A DNA stretch of 64,000 nt. It comes from Rhizobacter sp. Root404 (GTDB lineage Bacteria > Pseudomonadota > Gammaproteobacteria > Burkholderiales > Burkholderiaceae_C). Each line of letters starts with the position of its first letter. Positions within the stretch are counted from its first letter, which is position 1. The notes beneath the pieces are model-generated. The model made no database searches, was not told where the DNA came from, and saw nothing but the letters and a program-made list of their open reading frames with translations. The translations under genes were made by a program, and so were the position numbers. The stretch is from positions 796,921-860,920 of the forward strand of contig NZ_LMDS01000001.1 in NCBI RefSeq assembly GCF_001425865.1, in the 5' to 3' direction. Shown in pieces: positions 36,287 through 45,996 of the stretch.

Positions 36287-37218
36287 AGCTCGATCACCAT
36301 GCCGTCGTGCGCGACCTCGATGCCGTGGTCGGCCAGCGTGCGGCGCTGCCGGCCATGCGCGTCGAGGATCGGGTTGCTGTTGTTGACGTGGGTCAGGATC
36401 TTGCGCGGCGCGTCGGTCGCGTTCAGCGCGTCGATCATGCCGGCGCGCCCCTCGAACGCCATCTGCGGCAGGTGGCCGAGCTCGGAGGCGCTGGGTCCGC
36501 CCAGGCCCGCATCACGCAGCTCGTGCTCGTCCCAGAAGGTGCCGTCGACCATCAGGCAGTCGGCCGCGCGCATCCAGTCGAGCTCGGCGCTGCCGACCTC
36601 GGCGAGCGCCGGCGAGAAGAAGAAGCGCTGCCCGGTGCGCGTGTCCTGGATGTGCAGCGCGATGCATTCGCCGACCGTCTCGCCACGCTGGCGCGCATGG
36701 CGCGGCGCCTTGCCGGGCACATCGACGGCGCAGAACGCGAGGTCGGGGAAGCCCTCGATGCGGAACGGCGCGACCGCCGCGTTGCCCGCGACCGGCAGCA
36801 TGTGCCAGTGCACCGCGGTGTAGTGGTCGAGCGCGCTGAGCAGCGGCAGGCCGGCGGTCAGGTCCTCGAACACCAGCGGCGTGGCGAACACCTCGAGCCG
36901 CTGGCTCTCGCGCAGGCTCAGCAGGCCGGCGACGTTGTGGAGCTGGGAGTCCGTCAGCACGACCGCCTTGATCGGCGAGTCGCGCGGGCCGGCGTGTTGC
37001 GTCGGGTGCAGGAGGGTGTTGGCGCGGATCTGCTGCGCGATGTCGGGCGAGGCATTCAGGAGCACCCAGTCCGCGCCGTCCTGCGAGACCGCGACCGAGC
37101 TTTGGGTGCGCGCCGCGCCGTCGAGCTCGCCGCGGCGGAACGACGCGCACTGCCGGCACCGGCAGTTCCATTGCGGGAAGCCGCCGCCCGCGCCGGAGCC
37201 GAGCACGAGGATCTTCAT
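36283..37218 (-). CDS. pqqB: PqqB-like metallo-beta-lactamase-fold protein
   Basis: A 311-residue PqqB homologue. The N-terminus MKILVLGSGAGGGFPQWNC is diagnostic, with zinc cysteines Cys19, Cys21 and Cys24. The metal motif of hydrolases is replaced by TDSQLHNVAGLL as in PqqB. PqqB is required for full PQQ production and has been proposed as a hydroxylase or PQQ transport factor. Unusually, no pqqA, C, D or E adjoins; instead it leads an overlapping operon with ExbB- and ExbD-like genes. A strong sigma-54 promoter lies 113 bases upstream. Confidence 0.92.
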   Translation of the reverse strand: MKILVLGSGAGGGFPQWNCRCRQCASFRRGELDGAARTQSSVAVSQDGADWVLLNASPDIAQQIRANTLLHPTQHAGPRDSPIKAVVLTDSQLHNVAGLLSLRESQRLEVFATPLVFEDLTAGLPLLSALDHYTAVHWHMLPVAGNAAVAPFRIEGFPDLAFCAVDVPGKAPRHARQRGETVGECIALHIQDTRTGQRFFFSPALAEVGSAELDWMRAADCLMVDGTFWDEHELRDAGLGGPSASELGHLPQMAFEGRAGMIDALNATDAPRKILTHVNNSNPILDAHGRQRRTLADHGIEVAHDGMVIEL

Positions 37219-37330
37219 TCGGCCTCGCCGGCGCGCTGCGGTGTGCGGTTCATGGTCTCCTCGTTCTTGTCGTGATCGGACTGCGGCAGGGAGCTTGCTT
37301 GGGAGCAAGCCGTGCGAATCGAACCCCTTC

Positions 37331-37346
37331 AGCAATACGCATGCCG
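37331..37346 (-). promoter_or_regulatory. Sigma-54 promoter for the pqqB operon
   Basis: Read on the minus strand: CGGCATGCGTATTGCT. It matches TGGCACGN4TTGCW at all but two bases, with the essential GG-N10-GC intact and a perfect TTGCT. Predicted start near 37321, leaving a leader of about 100 bases before pqqB. A dense TGYTCC/GGRRCA cluster lies 73-116 bases upstream of the predicted start, the usual activator distance. Confidence 0.75.
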
Positions 37347-37393
37347 GTGCGCCGCAGGTCCGTGGCACGCTTCGCGAGCCGCCGGGACGTCAT

Positions 37394-37437
37394 GGAACAC
37401 CCTGATTTGCTCCATGGCGGAGCAGTGCGGTGGAGCA
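37394..37437. promoter_or_regulatory. Candidate activator-binding cluster (UAS) upstream of pqqB
   Basis: Four related hexamers in 44 bases: GGAACA (37394), TGCTCC (37408, inverted), GGAGCA (37419) and GGAGCA (37432). The first two form an inverted repeat with 8-base arms and one mismatch (ATGGAACA / TGCTCCAT). The same element recurs at other sigma-54 promoters in this window. The cluster overlaps the proposed start of the plus-strand relay gene. Confidence 0.5.
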
Positions 37438-38430
37438 GTGGTACAGGGAAAGCCCTCTGTCGAATTTCGCGCTCGATCGGCGGCTGCGAGGGGCTGGATC
37501 GCGGCGCTGCTGGCGGTGTCCGCGGCGCCGGGCGTGGCCGCCGAGGCGGCCTGCGACGGGCTGGCCGAGGTGCCGCTGGTGCCGGTGGCGGCGCAGGTCT
37601 GGCGCGTGCCGGCCGCGCGCGGCGAGAGCGACGCCGCCAACGGCGGTGTGGTCGCGCAGTTGGTCGTCGTGCAGGACGGTGCGCGCGTCTGGCTGGTCGG
37701 CAGCGGCCCGACACCGGCCTTCGGCGCGGCACTCGGCTGCGCGATCCAGCGCCGGCTCGGCCGGCCGGTGAGCGACGTGGTCAACACCCGGGCCGCGCCC
37801 GAGCTGGCGCTCGGCAATGCCGCCTTCCCGGCGGCGCGGGGGTGGGCCCTGCCCGACGTGATCGCGGCGATGCGCGCGCGCTGCGGCACGTGCCTCGATC
37901 GCCTGAAGGCGCGCATCGGCGCGGCCGGCAAAAGCCTGCGTCACGACCGCATCCGCGTGCCGACGCAGCCGGTCGGCGGCGCCGGCGCCAGCCGCGGCGC
38001 ACTCGGGCCGTTCGCGTGGCGGGCGCTGCCTCGGGCGCGCGGCGAACGCACGCTGGTGCTGCGCCACCGGGCCACGTCGATCGTCGTCGCGCAGGGCCTG
38101 CTGTGGACCGACGACGTGCCCGACCTGCGCGAGACGGACAGCGCCCTCCTGCTGGGCAGCCTGCGCGCGCTGCAGCGCTTCGCGGTGGGTGCTCGCCTGC
38201 TCGGCGAACAGGGCGACGTGGCCGACGCGCACGCCGTCGCGCAGCAGGTCGCCTACGTCGATGCGCTGCGCGGCGCGGTGCGCTCGCACCTGGAGCGCGG
38301 CGATGTCGACGGTGCGGCCGGCATCGGGGTCGACGTGCCAGGGTTCGCGGCGCTGCCCGGCTACGCGCGGCGCCACCCGCTCAACCTGCAGCGGGTCTGG
38401 CGCGAGCGCGAGGCGGAGCTGATGCGCTGA
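37414..38430 (+). CDS. Quinoprotein relay-type MBL-fold protein (type 1-like)
   Basis: An exported protein of 338 residues from ATG 37414; a GTG at 37438 is an alternative start that would free the upstream motif cluster. Signal peptide precedes AAEAACDG. The body resembles quinoprotein relay system zinc metallohydrolase 1, with [13 protein letters not shown] and [18 protein letters not shown]. The last should contain the metal-binding HxHxDH, but here it reads R-A-A-P-E-L, so all metal ligands at this site are lost. A structural or binding role is more likely than hydrolysis. Tail to tail with the AcoR-like gene. Confidence 0.72.
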   Translation: MAEQCGGAVVQGKPSVEFRARSAAARGWIAALLAVSAAPGVAAEAACDGLAEVPLVPVAAQVWRVPAARGESDAANGGVVAQLVVVQDGARVWLVGSGPTPAFGAALGCAIQRRLGRPVSDVVNTRAAPELALGNAAFPAARGWALPDVIAAMRARCGTCLDRLKARIGAAGKSLRHDRIRVPTQPVGGAGASRGALGPFAWRALPRARGERTLVLRHRATSIVVAQGLLWTDDVPDLRETDSALLLGSLRALQRFAVGARLLGEQGDVADAHAVAQQVAYVDALRGAVRSHLERGDVDGAAGIGVDVPGFAALPGYARRHPLNLQRVWREREAELMR

Positions 38431-38442
38431 CGGCGGCGACCG

Positions 38443-40578
<2,136 letters not shown>

Positions 40579-40694
40579 GGTCGTCTCCGCCTGCCGTGCA
40601 GGTTGTCTCTGTCGTCGTCGCAGGTGTGTGTGCCCTCTCCAGGGACTGTCACCGCTCGTGAAAGGCGCTGGTACAGCCCGCCGCGGCGCGATGC

Positions 40695-40766
40695 TGTTCC
40701 AAAAGGGCTCTATTGTCCATAGGAACTCCGGGCCTGTGACAGGCCGAGTGCTCAAGGCTGGAACAC
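40695..40766. promoter_or_regulatory. Candidate activator-binding region upstream of the cytochrome gene
   Basis: It contains TGTTCC (40695-40700) and GGAAC (40722-40726) as an inverted pair. A second inverted repeat is GTGCTC-N7-GAACAC (40748-40766), and a perfect palindrome GGCCTG-TGA-CAGGCC lies between them (40731-40745). It covers about -105 to -35 of the sigma-54 promoter downstream. Confidence 0.45.
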
Positions 40767-40773
40767 TGGGCCG

Positions 40774-40789
40774 TGGCACAGCGTTTGCA
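40774..40789 (+). promoter_or_regulatory. Perfect sigma-54 promoter for the cytochrome operon
   Basis: TGGCACAGCGTTTGCA matches the consensus TGGCACRN4TTGCW at every fixed position. Predicted start near 40800, 39 bases before the cytochrome ATG. It lies between the divergent AcoR-like gene and its presumed target. Confidence 0.88.
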
Positions 40790-40838
40790 CAAATGCCGGC
40801 AACGAACGCTTTCTCGATTCGACACCGGAGACAACCCC

Positions 40839-41342
40839 ATGAAGACCTCGATCCGACAGCGGCTCGGCCGCGCCACGCGCCCGGGTGGCGTGCAAACCCT
40901 GATGGCCGGCGCTGCCGTCATGGCCAGCGCCTTGGCCTGGGCCCACGGCGACGTGACGCCGCAGGCCGTCGACACCTCCAGCCTGCCGAAGGTCGGTGCC
41001 GCATGGCGCGCCGAGAACCCGTACCGCTCGAACCCCGCGGCGGTGCAGGTCGGCAGCTCGGCGTACAGCCAGAACTGCGCGCGCTGCCACGGCATCGATG
41101 CGGTCTCGGGCGGCATCGCGCCCGATCTGCGCAAGCTCGACAACGACTGCGCGACGACCAAGGACGCGGCGCGCAAGGCCGCCTGCGTGAAGGACAACGA
41201 CGAGTATTTCCTCACGACGGTGCGCCACGGCCGCACCCGCAACGGCGCCGTCTACATGCCGCCGTTTGAGGGCACGTTCGACCAGGAGGCGATCTGGGCG
41301 ATCAAGGCCTACCTGGAAACCCGCCGCGAGAAGGCCCTGTGA
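40839..41342 (+). CDS. pedF: PedF-like cytochrome c (c-550)
   Basis: A 167-residue class I cytochrome c. Signal peptide about 1-36 ending LAWAHG. Haem site CARCH (Cys80, Cys83, His84), axial Met140 in VYMPPF. The mature N-terminus DVTPQAVDTSSLP and the CHG-SGGIAPDLR stretch match the PedF cytochromes that take electrons from PQQ ethanol dehydrogenases. It is under a perfect sigma-54 promoter and overlaps the next gene (GTGA). Confidence 0.92.
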   Translation: MKTSIRQRLGRATRPGGVQTLMAGAAVMASALAWAHGDVTPQAVDTSSLPKVGAAWRAENPYRSNPAAVQVGSSAYSQNCARCHGIDAVSGGIAPDLRKLDNDCATTKDAARKAACVKDNDEYFLTTVRHGRTRNGAVYMPPFEGTFDQEAIWAIKAYLETRREKAL

Positions 41343-42199
41343 CGCGCGCCGGCGTGCGGCCGGGCCGACGCGCGGCCCTCGGCCGGATCGCCGCGGCCAC
41401 GGCGCTGCTCGGCCTGGGCGGCGCGGCGATGCGCGCGGGCGCGGCGACGCTGGTCAAGGTGCGCGAGCGCGGCAGCCTGATCGTTGGTGTCTACAACGAC
41501 ATGCCGCCGTTCCATGTCGCCGGCAAGGGGATCGACGTCGAGCTGGCGCAGGCCCTGGCCGACGGGCTGGGCGTCAAGCTCTCGCTGCTGCCGTTCAACG
41601 CCGACGAGAACATGAACGACGACCTCCGCAACATGGTCTGGCGCGGTCACTACCTCGGCTACGGACCGGCCGACGTGCTGATGCACGTGCCGGTCGACCG
41701 CCCGCTGATGGACGCGACGCCGCAGGCGACGATCTTCGCGCCCTACTACCGCGAGCGCATCGTGATGGCCCGCGAACTGGCGAAGGTGCCGGCACTCGAC
41801 ACGATGCAGCAGCTCGCCGGCCAGAAGATCGCGGTGCCGGGGCAGACGCTCGCCGGCTGGCTGCTGCTGGGTGCGGACGGCGGCGCCTACCGCAGCCAGC
41901 TCAGCACCCAGTGGAAGGACGGGACCGAGTGCGCCCGGGCGCTGCAGCGTGGCGAGGTCAGCGTCGCGGCGGGCACCAGCTCCGAGATCGAATCGGTGCT
42001 GCGCGGCGACGCGCGGTACGCGATCGAGCCGATGCCGTCGCCGCGCGCACCGCGCAGCGGCTGGGCCACCGGCCTCGCGGTGAAGCGCGATGCCGTCGAT
42101 CTGGCGCAGGCACTTCAGACCGTGATGAACGGTCTTGCGGAGTCCGGTCGCCTGAAGGATCTGTTCGTGCGTTACAACGTGGGCTGGCGCACGGCCTGA
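41339..42199 (+). CDS. Periplasmic solute-binding-like protein, PedG type
   Basis: A 286-residue type 2 periplasmic binding protein-like protein with a Tat-type signal (GRRAALGRIAAATALLG). Two-lobed family features are VRERGSLIVGVYNDMPPFHV, GKGIDVELAQALADGLG and LAGQKIAVPGQTLAG. Members occur behind PedF-type cytochromes in alcohol-oxidation operons without ABC permeases, so transport is doubtful; binding PQQ, alcohol or a metal has not been settled. GTG start overlaps the cytochrome stop. Confidence 0.84.
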   Translation: MTRAGVRPGRRAALGRIAAATALLGLGGAAMRAGAATLVKVRERGSLIVGVYNDMPPFHVAGKGIDVELAQALADGLGVKLSLLPFNADENMNDDLRNMVWRGHYLGYGPADVLMHVPVDRPLMDATPQATIFAPYYRERIVMARELAKVPALDTMQQLAGQKIAVPGQTLAGWLLLGADGGAYRSQLSTQWKDGTECARALQRGEVSVAAGTSSEIESVLRGDARYAIEPMPSPRAPRSGWATGLAVKRDAVDLAQALQTVMNGLAESGRLKDLFVRYNVGWRTA

Positions 42200-42226
42200 T
42201 CCGCCGCTCGCCTCGGCCCGCGCGCC

Positions 42227-42245
42227 GGCCCGCCACCGGCGGGCC
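42227..42245 (+). terminator. Strong GC hairpin before the TonB receptor gene
   Basis: Perfect stem GGCCCGCC-ACC-GGCGGGCC without a T tract. It may separate the cytochrome operon from the receptor gene as an attenuator; the receptor start follows 31 bases later. Confidence 0.4.
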
Positions 42246-42275
42246 GGGCGACGCACAACGACAGACGGAGACACG

Positions 42276-44423
42276 ATGAACCCGACCTTCCCGGCGCGCC
42301 TAGTCGCGGCCTTCTGCACGACCACGTCGCTGGCGTGGGCCGCCGAGGGCGACGCCCCGCGATCTCCGGCCGCGGCGCAGCTGGCGCCGGTGGTGGTGAC
42401 GGCGACGCGGATCGAGGCGCTCGCCGCCGACGTGCCGGCGTCGATCACGCGCATCGACGGCGACGACGTGCGCAACGCCCACGCGCTGGTCAACATCTCG
42501 GAGAGCCTGGGCGCCGTGCCGGGCCTGCTGGCGCGCGACCGCCAGAACTATGCGCAGGACGTGCAGATCTCGGTGCGCGGCTTCGGCGCGCGCTCGACCT
42601 TCGGCATCCGCGGCGTGCGGCTGTATGTCGACGGCATCCCGGCGACGCTGCCGGACGGCCAGGGCCAGATCACCAACGTCGAGCTCGGCTCGGTCGAGCG
42701 GATCGAGGTGCTGCGCGGGCCGTTCTCGGCGCTGTACGGCAACTCGTCGGGCGGCGTGATCCAGGTGTTCACCGCCGAGGGCCGTGGCGCGCCGACGCTC
42801 GGCTTCGGCGTCTCGGGCGGCAGCGACGGCGCGCTGCGCTACGGCGTGCAGGCGAGCGGCGGGACCGACGGCGGCTTCGGCTACAACCTCAGCGCGAGCC
42901 GCTTCCAGACCGACGGCTACCGCGACCACAGCGAGACCGAGCGCACGCTGGGCAACGCCAAGCTCACGTTCCGGCCGGATGCCGACAACAAGTGGACGCT
43001 GATCGCGAACAGCGTGGCGCTGCCCAAGGCGCAGGACCCGCTGGGCCTGAACCGTGCGCAGTACGAGGCGAACCCGCGCGGCGTCGACCCGTCTGCGCTC
43101 GCGTTCGACACCCGCAAGACCGTCAACCAGACGCAGCTGGGCGTGATCTACGAGCGCCGTGTCGATGCCGCCAACTCGTTGCAGGCGATGGTCTACGGTG
43201 GCCACCGCGGCACCGAGCAGTACCAGTCGATCCCGGTGGCCACGCAGCAGAGTTCGCCGCGCCAGCCGGGCGGCGTGATCCTGCTCGGCCGCGACTACGA
43301 GGGCACCGACCTGCGCTGGACCAGCAAGCTGCAGCTCGGGGCGACACCGCTGACGCTGGTCGGCGGGGTCGCGTACGACGTGCTCGCCGAGCACCGCCAG
43401 GGTTACCAGAACTTCATCGGCAGCACGCTCGGCGTGCGCGGCGCGCTGCGCCGCGACGAGGGCAACGACGTGTCCAGCTTCGACCAGTACCTGCAGGCGG
43501 CGTGGCAGTTCGCGCCGCAGTGGTCGCTGAACCTCGGGGTACGCCACAGCCGCGTCAGCTTCACGTCGACCGACGCGTACATCGTCGGCACCAACCCCGA
43601 CGACAGCGGTCGCGCCGCGTACAGCGCGACGCTGCCGGTGGCCGGGCTGATGTTTGCGGTCAACGACAACCTTCACCTGTATGCGACGGCGGGTCGCGGC
43701 TTCGAGACACCGACGCTGAACGAGCTCGCCTACCGCAGCGGCGGCCAGACCGGGCTGAACTTCGGGCTCGAGTCGTCGACCAGCACCAGCGTCGAGGTCG
43801 GCGTGAAGGCCAGGCTGGACGGGTGGGGCGAGGCCACGCTCGCGGCCTTCCGCACCGACACCGCGCACGAGATCGTCACGCAGACCAATCTCGGTGGCCG
43901 CACGACCTATCAGAACGCGGGCGCGACACGGCGCACGGGTGTCGAGGCGAGCTGGACCGCCACCTGGTTCGAGAACCTGCGCGCGCAGGTCGCGGCCACG
44001 CTGCTGAACGCCACCTACCGGGACGGGTTCCTGACCTGCACGGCCGTTCCGTGCGCCGCCGCCAACGTGCAGATTCCGGGCGGCAACCGCATCCCCGGCA
44101 TCGCGCGCGGGTCGCTGTTCGCGGCGCTGAACTGGGCACCGCCGGCAGGATGGCGCGCCGGCATCGAGGCACGCTACGTGACGGGCGTGTTCGTCAACGA
44201 CGCCAACAGCGACATCGCGCCGCGCTATGCGATCGCCTCCGCTTCCGTTGGCTACGTGCTGCCGCTCGGCCGCTGGGAACTGAACGGCTTCGTGCGCGGC
44301 GACAACCTGTTCGATCGGCGCTATGCCGGCTCGGTGATCGTCAACGAGGGCAACGCGCGCTTCTTCGAGCCCGCGCCGGGCCGCACCTGGCTGGCCGGCC
44401 TGTCGGCGACGGTGAAGTTCTGA
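42276..44423 (+). CDS. pqqU: TonB-dependent receptor resembling PQQ receptor PqqU (YncD)
   Basis: A 715-residue outer-membrane receptor: signal peptide about 1-23, TonB-box-like VVVTATR, plug domain (RGFGARSTFGIRGVRLYVDG) and a 22-strand barrel ending in Phe (SATVKF). Several blocks, as I recall the sequence of E. coli YncD/PqqU, are nearly the same: RQNYAQDVQ, DGIPATLPDGQGQ, EVLRGPFSALYGN, QYQSIP, AGRGFETPTLNELAYR and SVIVNEGN. PqqU imports PQQ. Being inside a PQQ-dehydrogenase cluster supports that ligand; a metallophore is the alternative. Symbol tentative. Confidence 0.82.
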   Translation: MNPTFPARLVAAFCTTTSLAWAAEGDAPRSPAAAQLAPVVVTATRIEALAADVPASITRIDGDDVRNAHALVNISESLGAVPGLLARDRQNYAQDVQISVRGFGARSTFGIRGVRLYVDGIPATLPDGQGQITNVELGSVERIEVLRGPFSALYGNSSGGVIQVFTAEGRGAPTLGFGVSGGSDGALRYGVQASGGTDGGFGYNLSASRFQTDGYRDHSETERTLGNAKLTFRPDADNKWTLIANSVALPKAQDPLGLNRAQYEANPRGVDPSALAFDTRKTVNQTQLGVIYERRVDAANSLQAMVYGGHRGTEQYQSIPVATQQSSPRQPGGVILLGRDYEGTDLRWTSKLQLGATPLTLVGGVAYDVLAEHRQGYQNFIGSTLGVRGALRRDEGNDVSSFDQYLQAAWQFAPQWSLNLGVRHSRVSFTSTDAYIVGTNPDDSGRAAYSATLPVAGLMFAVNDNLHLYATAGRGFETPTLNELAYRSGGQTGLNFGLESSTSTSVEVGVKARLDGWGEATLAAFRTDTAHEIVTQTNLGGRTTYQNAGATRRTGVEASWTATWFENLRAQVAATLLNATYRDGFLTCTAVPCAAANVQIPGGNRIPGIARGSLFAALNWAPPAGWRAGIEARYVTGVFVNDANSDIAPRYAIASASVGYVLPLGRWELNGFVRGDNLFDRRYAGSVIVNEGNARFFEPAPGRTWLAGLSATVKF

Positions 44424-44436
44424 CGCTGCCGCCGCC

Positions 44437-45030
44437 ATGAGCCCGACCGACCCCACCCGTTACGACCGCGTCGCCAGCCTGCTGCACTGGCTGATCGGCA
44501 TCGCGCTGCTCGGGCAGATCACGTTCGGCTTCCTGCTCGACGACCTGGCGCCGCGCGGCACGCCGGCACGCGCGGCGACGATCAACCTGCATAAGTCGGT
44601 CGGCCTGGTGCTGGGCGCGCTGATCGTGCTGAGGCTGCTGTGGCGCCTGCGGCACCGGCCACCGCGCTGGCCGGCGAGCCTGCCGCTGTGGCAGCAGCGC
44701 GCCGCGCGCCTGGGCCACCACGCGATGTACGCGTGCATGCTGACGATGCCGCTCTCGGGCTACATCGCCTCCAACTTCAGCAAGCACGGCATCAAGTTCT
44801 TCGGCCTCGCGCTCAAGCCCTGGGGGCCCGACATCCCGGCCGTGTATTCGGCCTTCAACCTGCTGCACGTGGCGACCGGCTGGCTCTTCACTGCGCTGAT
44901 CGTCGGCCACGTGCTGATCGCGCTGAAGCACGGCCTGGTCGACCGCGACGGCATCCTCGCGCGCATGTGGCCGTGGTCGGCACGGCGCGGCAGCCCCCAC
45001 CCTGTGACCGATTCCGGAGGTTCCCGATGA
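44437..45030 (+). CDS. Cytochrome b561-family membrane protein
   Basis: A 197-residue protein with four membrane helices and the b561 pattern: RYDRVASLLHWLIGIALL at the start, conserved haem-ligand histidines in helices 1 (LLHW), 2 (NLHKSVG), 3 (GHHAMYACM) and 4 (NLLHVATGW). It moves electrons between quinone and periplasmic carriers. Thirteen bases after the receptor gene and overlapping the propeller gene (ATGA), so part of this unit; it may pass dehydrogenase electrons to the respiratory chain. Confidence 0.9.
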   Translation: MSPTDPTRYDRVASLLHWLIGIALLGQITFGFLLDDLAPRGTPARAATINLHKSVGLVLGALIVLRLLWRLRHRPPRWPASLPLWQQRAARLGHHAMYACMLTMPLSGYIASNFSKHGIKFFGLALKPWGPDIPAVYSAFNLLHVATGWLFTALIVGHVLIALKHGLVDRDGILARMWPWSARRGSPHPVTDSGGSR

Positions 45031-45983
45031 CACGTTTCTCCCACTGCCTCGCCGTCGCCGCCGTCGCCGCGGCCTGTTCGTTGCCGATGGTGGCTGGCGC
45101 CGCGCCGTTCGCCTATGTGCCCAACGAGGGCTCGGGCACGCTGAGCGTGATCGACACCCAGACCGACAAGGTCGTCGCCGAGATCGCGGCCGGCAAGAAG
45201 CCGCGTGGCATCGTGGTCGGCACCAGCGGCGCGTTCGTGTACGTGAGCGATCAGCCCGCGAACCGGCTGACGATCATCGACACGGACAAGCGACGCGAGT
45301 CCGGCAGCATCGCGCTCGGCGAATCGCCGGAAGGCCTGGGCCTGTCGCCGGACGGCCGCTGGATCGTCGCGGCGATCGAGGAGACGAACGAGATCATGTT
45401 CGTCGACACGCGCACCAACGCCAAGGTCTTCGCCGTCAAGGTGCGCGGCAAGAACCCCGAGCACGCGATGTTCAGCCCGAACGGCCGGCTCGTCTTCGTC
45501 AGCGCCGAGGAGGGCGGCGCGATCGACGTGATCGACGTGGACAAGCGCGCGCAGATCGCGCAGATCCCGGTCGGCGACCGGCCACGCGGCATCGGCTTCT
45601 CGCCGGACGGTCAGCGCGCCTACGTCGGCGCCGAGAACTCGAGCGAGGTCTACGTGCTCGACGCCGTCGCGTTCCAGGTCGTCACCAAGCTCAAGGGCGG
45701 CGTGCGCAGCAACGGCATCGCGGTGCATCCGGACGGCAAGCGCGTCTACATCTCCAACGGCGGCGACGCCACCGTGTCGGTGCTCGACACGGCCACCAAC
45801 ACGATCGTCGCGACCATCGGCGTCGGCCAGCGGCCGTGGAACATGGCGCTGACTCCGGACGGCAAGAAGCTGTATGTGGCGTGCGGGCGGTCGGGCTCGG
45901 TGTCGGTGATCGACACGGAGCGGCAGGTCAAGATCGCCGACATCGGCGTCGGCAAGCTGCCGTGGGGCGTGGCGATCCGTTGA
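45027..45983 (+). CDS. YVTN-type beta-propeller protein associated with PQQ catabolism
   Basis: A 318-residue exported protein (signal peptide about 1-26). It has seven repeats of the YVTN/NHL type, each with a SVIDT- or V-x-D-T-like strand and a G-x-x-P-x-G turn (for example ASAPFAYVPN onward, GERPRGI-like loops). It matches the PQQ-dependent catabolism-associated beta-propeller group. The role is probably a periplasmic binding scaffold; no catalytic residues are known. It ends the plus-strand PQQ block and overlaps cytochrome b561. Confidence 0.88.
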   Translation: MTRFSHCLAVAAVAAACSLPMVAGAAPFAYVPNEGSGTLSVIDTQTDKVVAEIAAGKKPRGIVVGTSGAFVYVSDQPANRLTIIDTDKRRESGSIALGESPEGLGLSPDGRWIVAAIEETNEIMFVDTRTNAKVFAVKVRGKNPEHAMFSPNGRLVFVSAEEGGAIDVIDVDKRAQIAQIPVGDRPRGIGFSPDGQRAYVGAENSSEVYVLDAVAFQVVTKLKGGVRSNGIAVHPDGKRVYISNGGDATVSVLDTATNTIVATIGVGQRPWNMALTPDGKKLYVACGRSGSVSVIDTERQVKIADIGVGKLPWGVAIR

Positions 45984-45996
45984 CGCCCTGGACCGA

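Noticed and set aside
37300..37330. A T-loop-like sequence (GGTTCGATTC on the minus strand) suggesting a tRNA near pqqB.
   Set aside because: No acceptor, D-arm or anticodon stem can be drawn around it.
37363..37376. TGGCACGCTTCGCG as a plus-strand sigma-54 promoter for the relay gene at 37414.
   Set aside because: The -24 half is perfect but there is no GC at the -12 distance (reads GA), so the spacing rule fails.
37219..37413. A pqqA precursor-peptide gene upstream of pqqB.
   Set aside because: No short frame with the Glu-x3-Tyr core of PqqA was found in either direction.
42300..44456. A 718-codon minus-strand open frame opposite the TonB-dependent receptor.
   Set aside because: No motifs, and Arg/Ala/His-rich; the receptor frame is strongly conserved.
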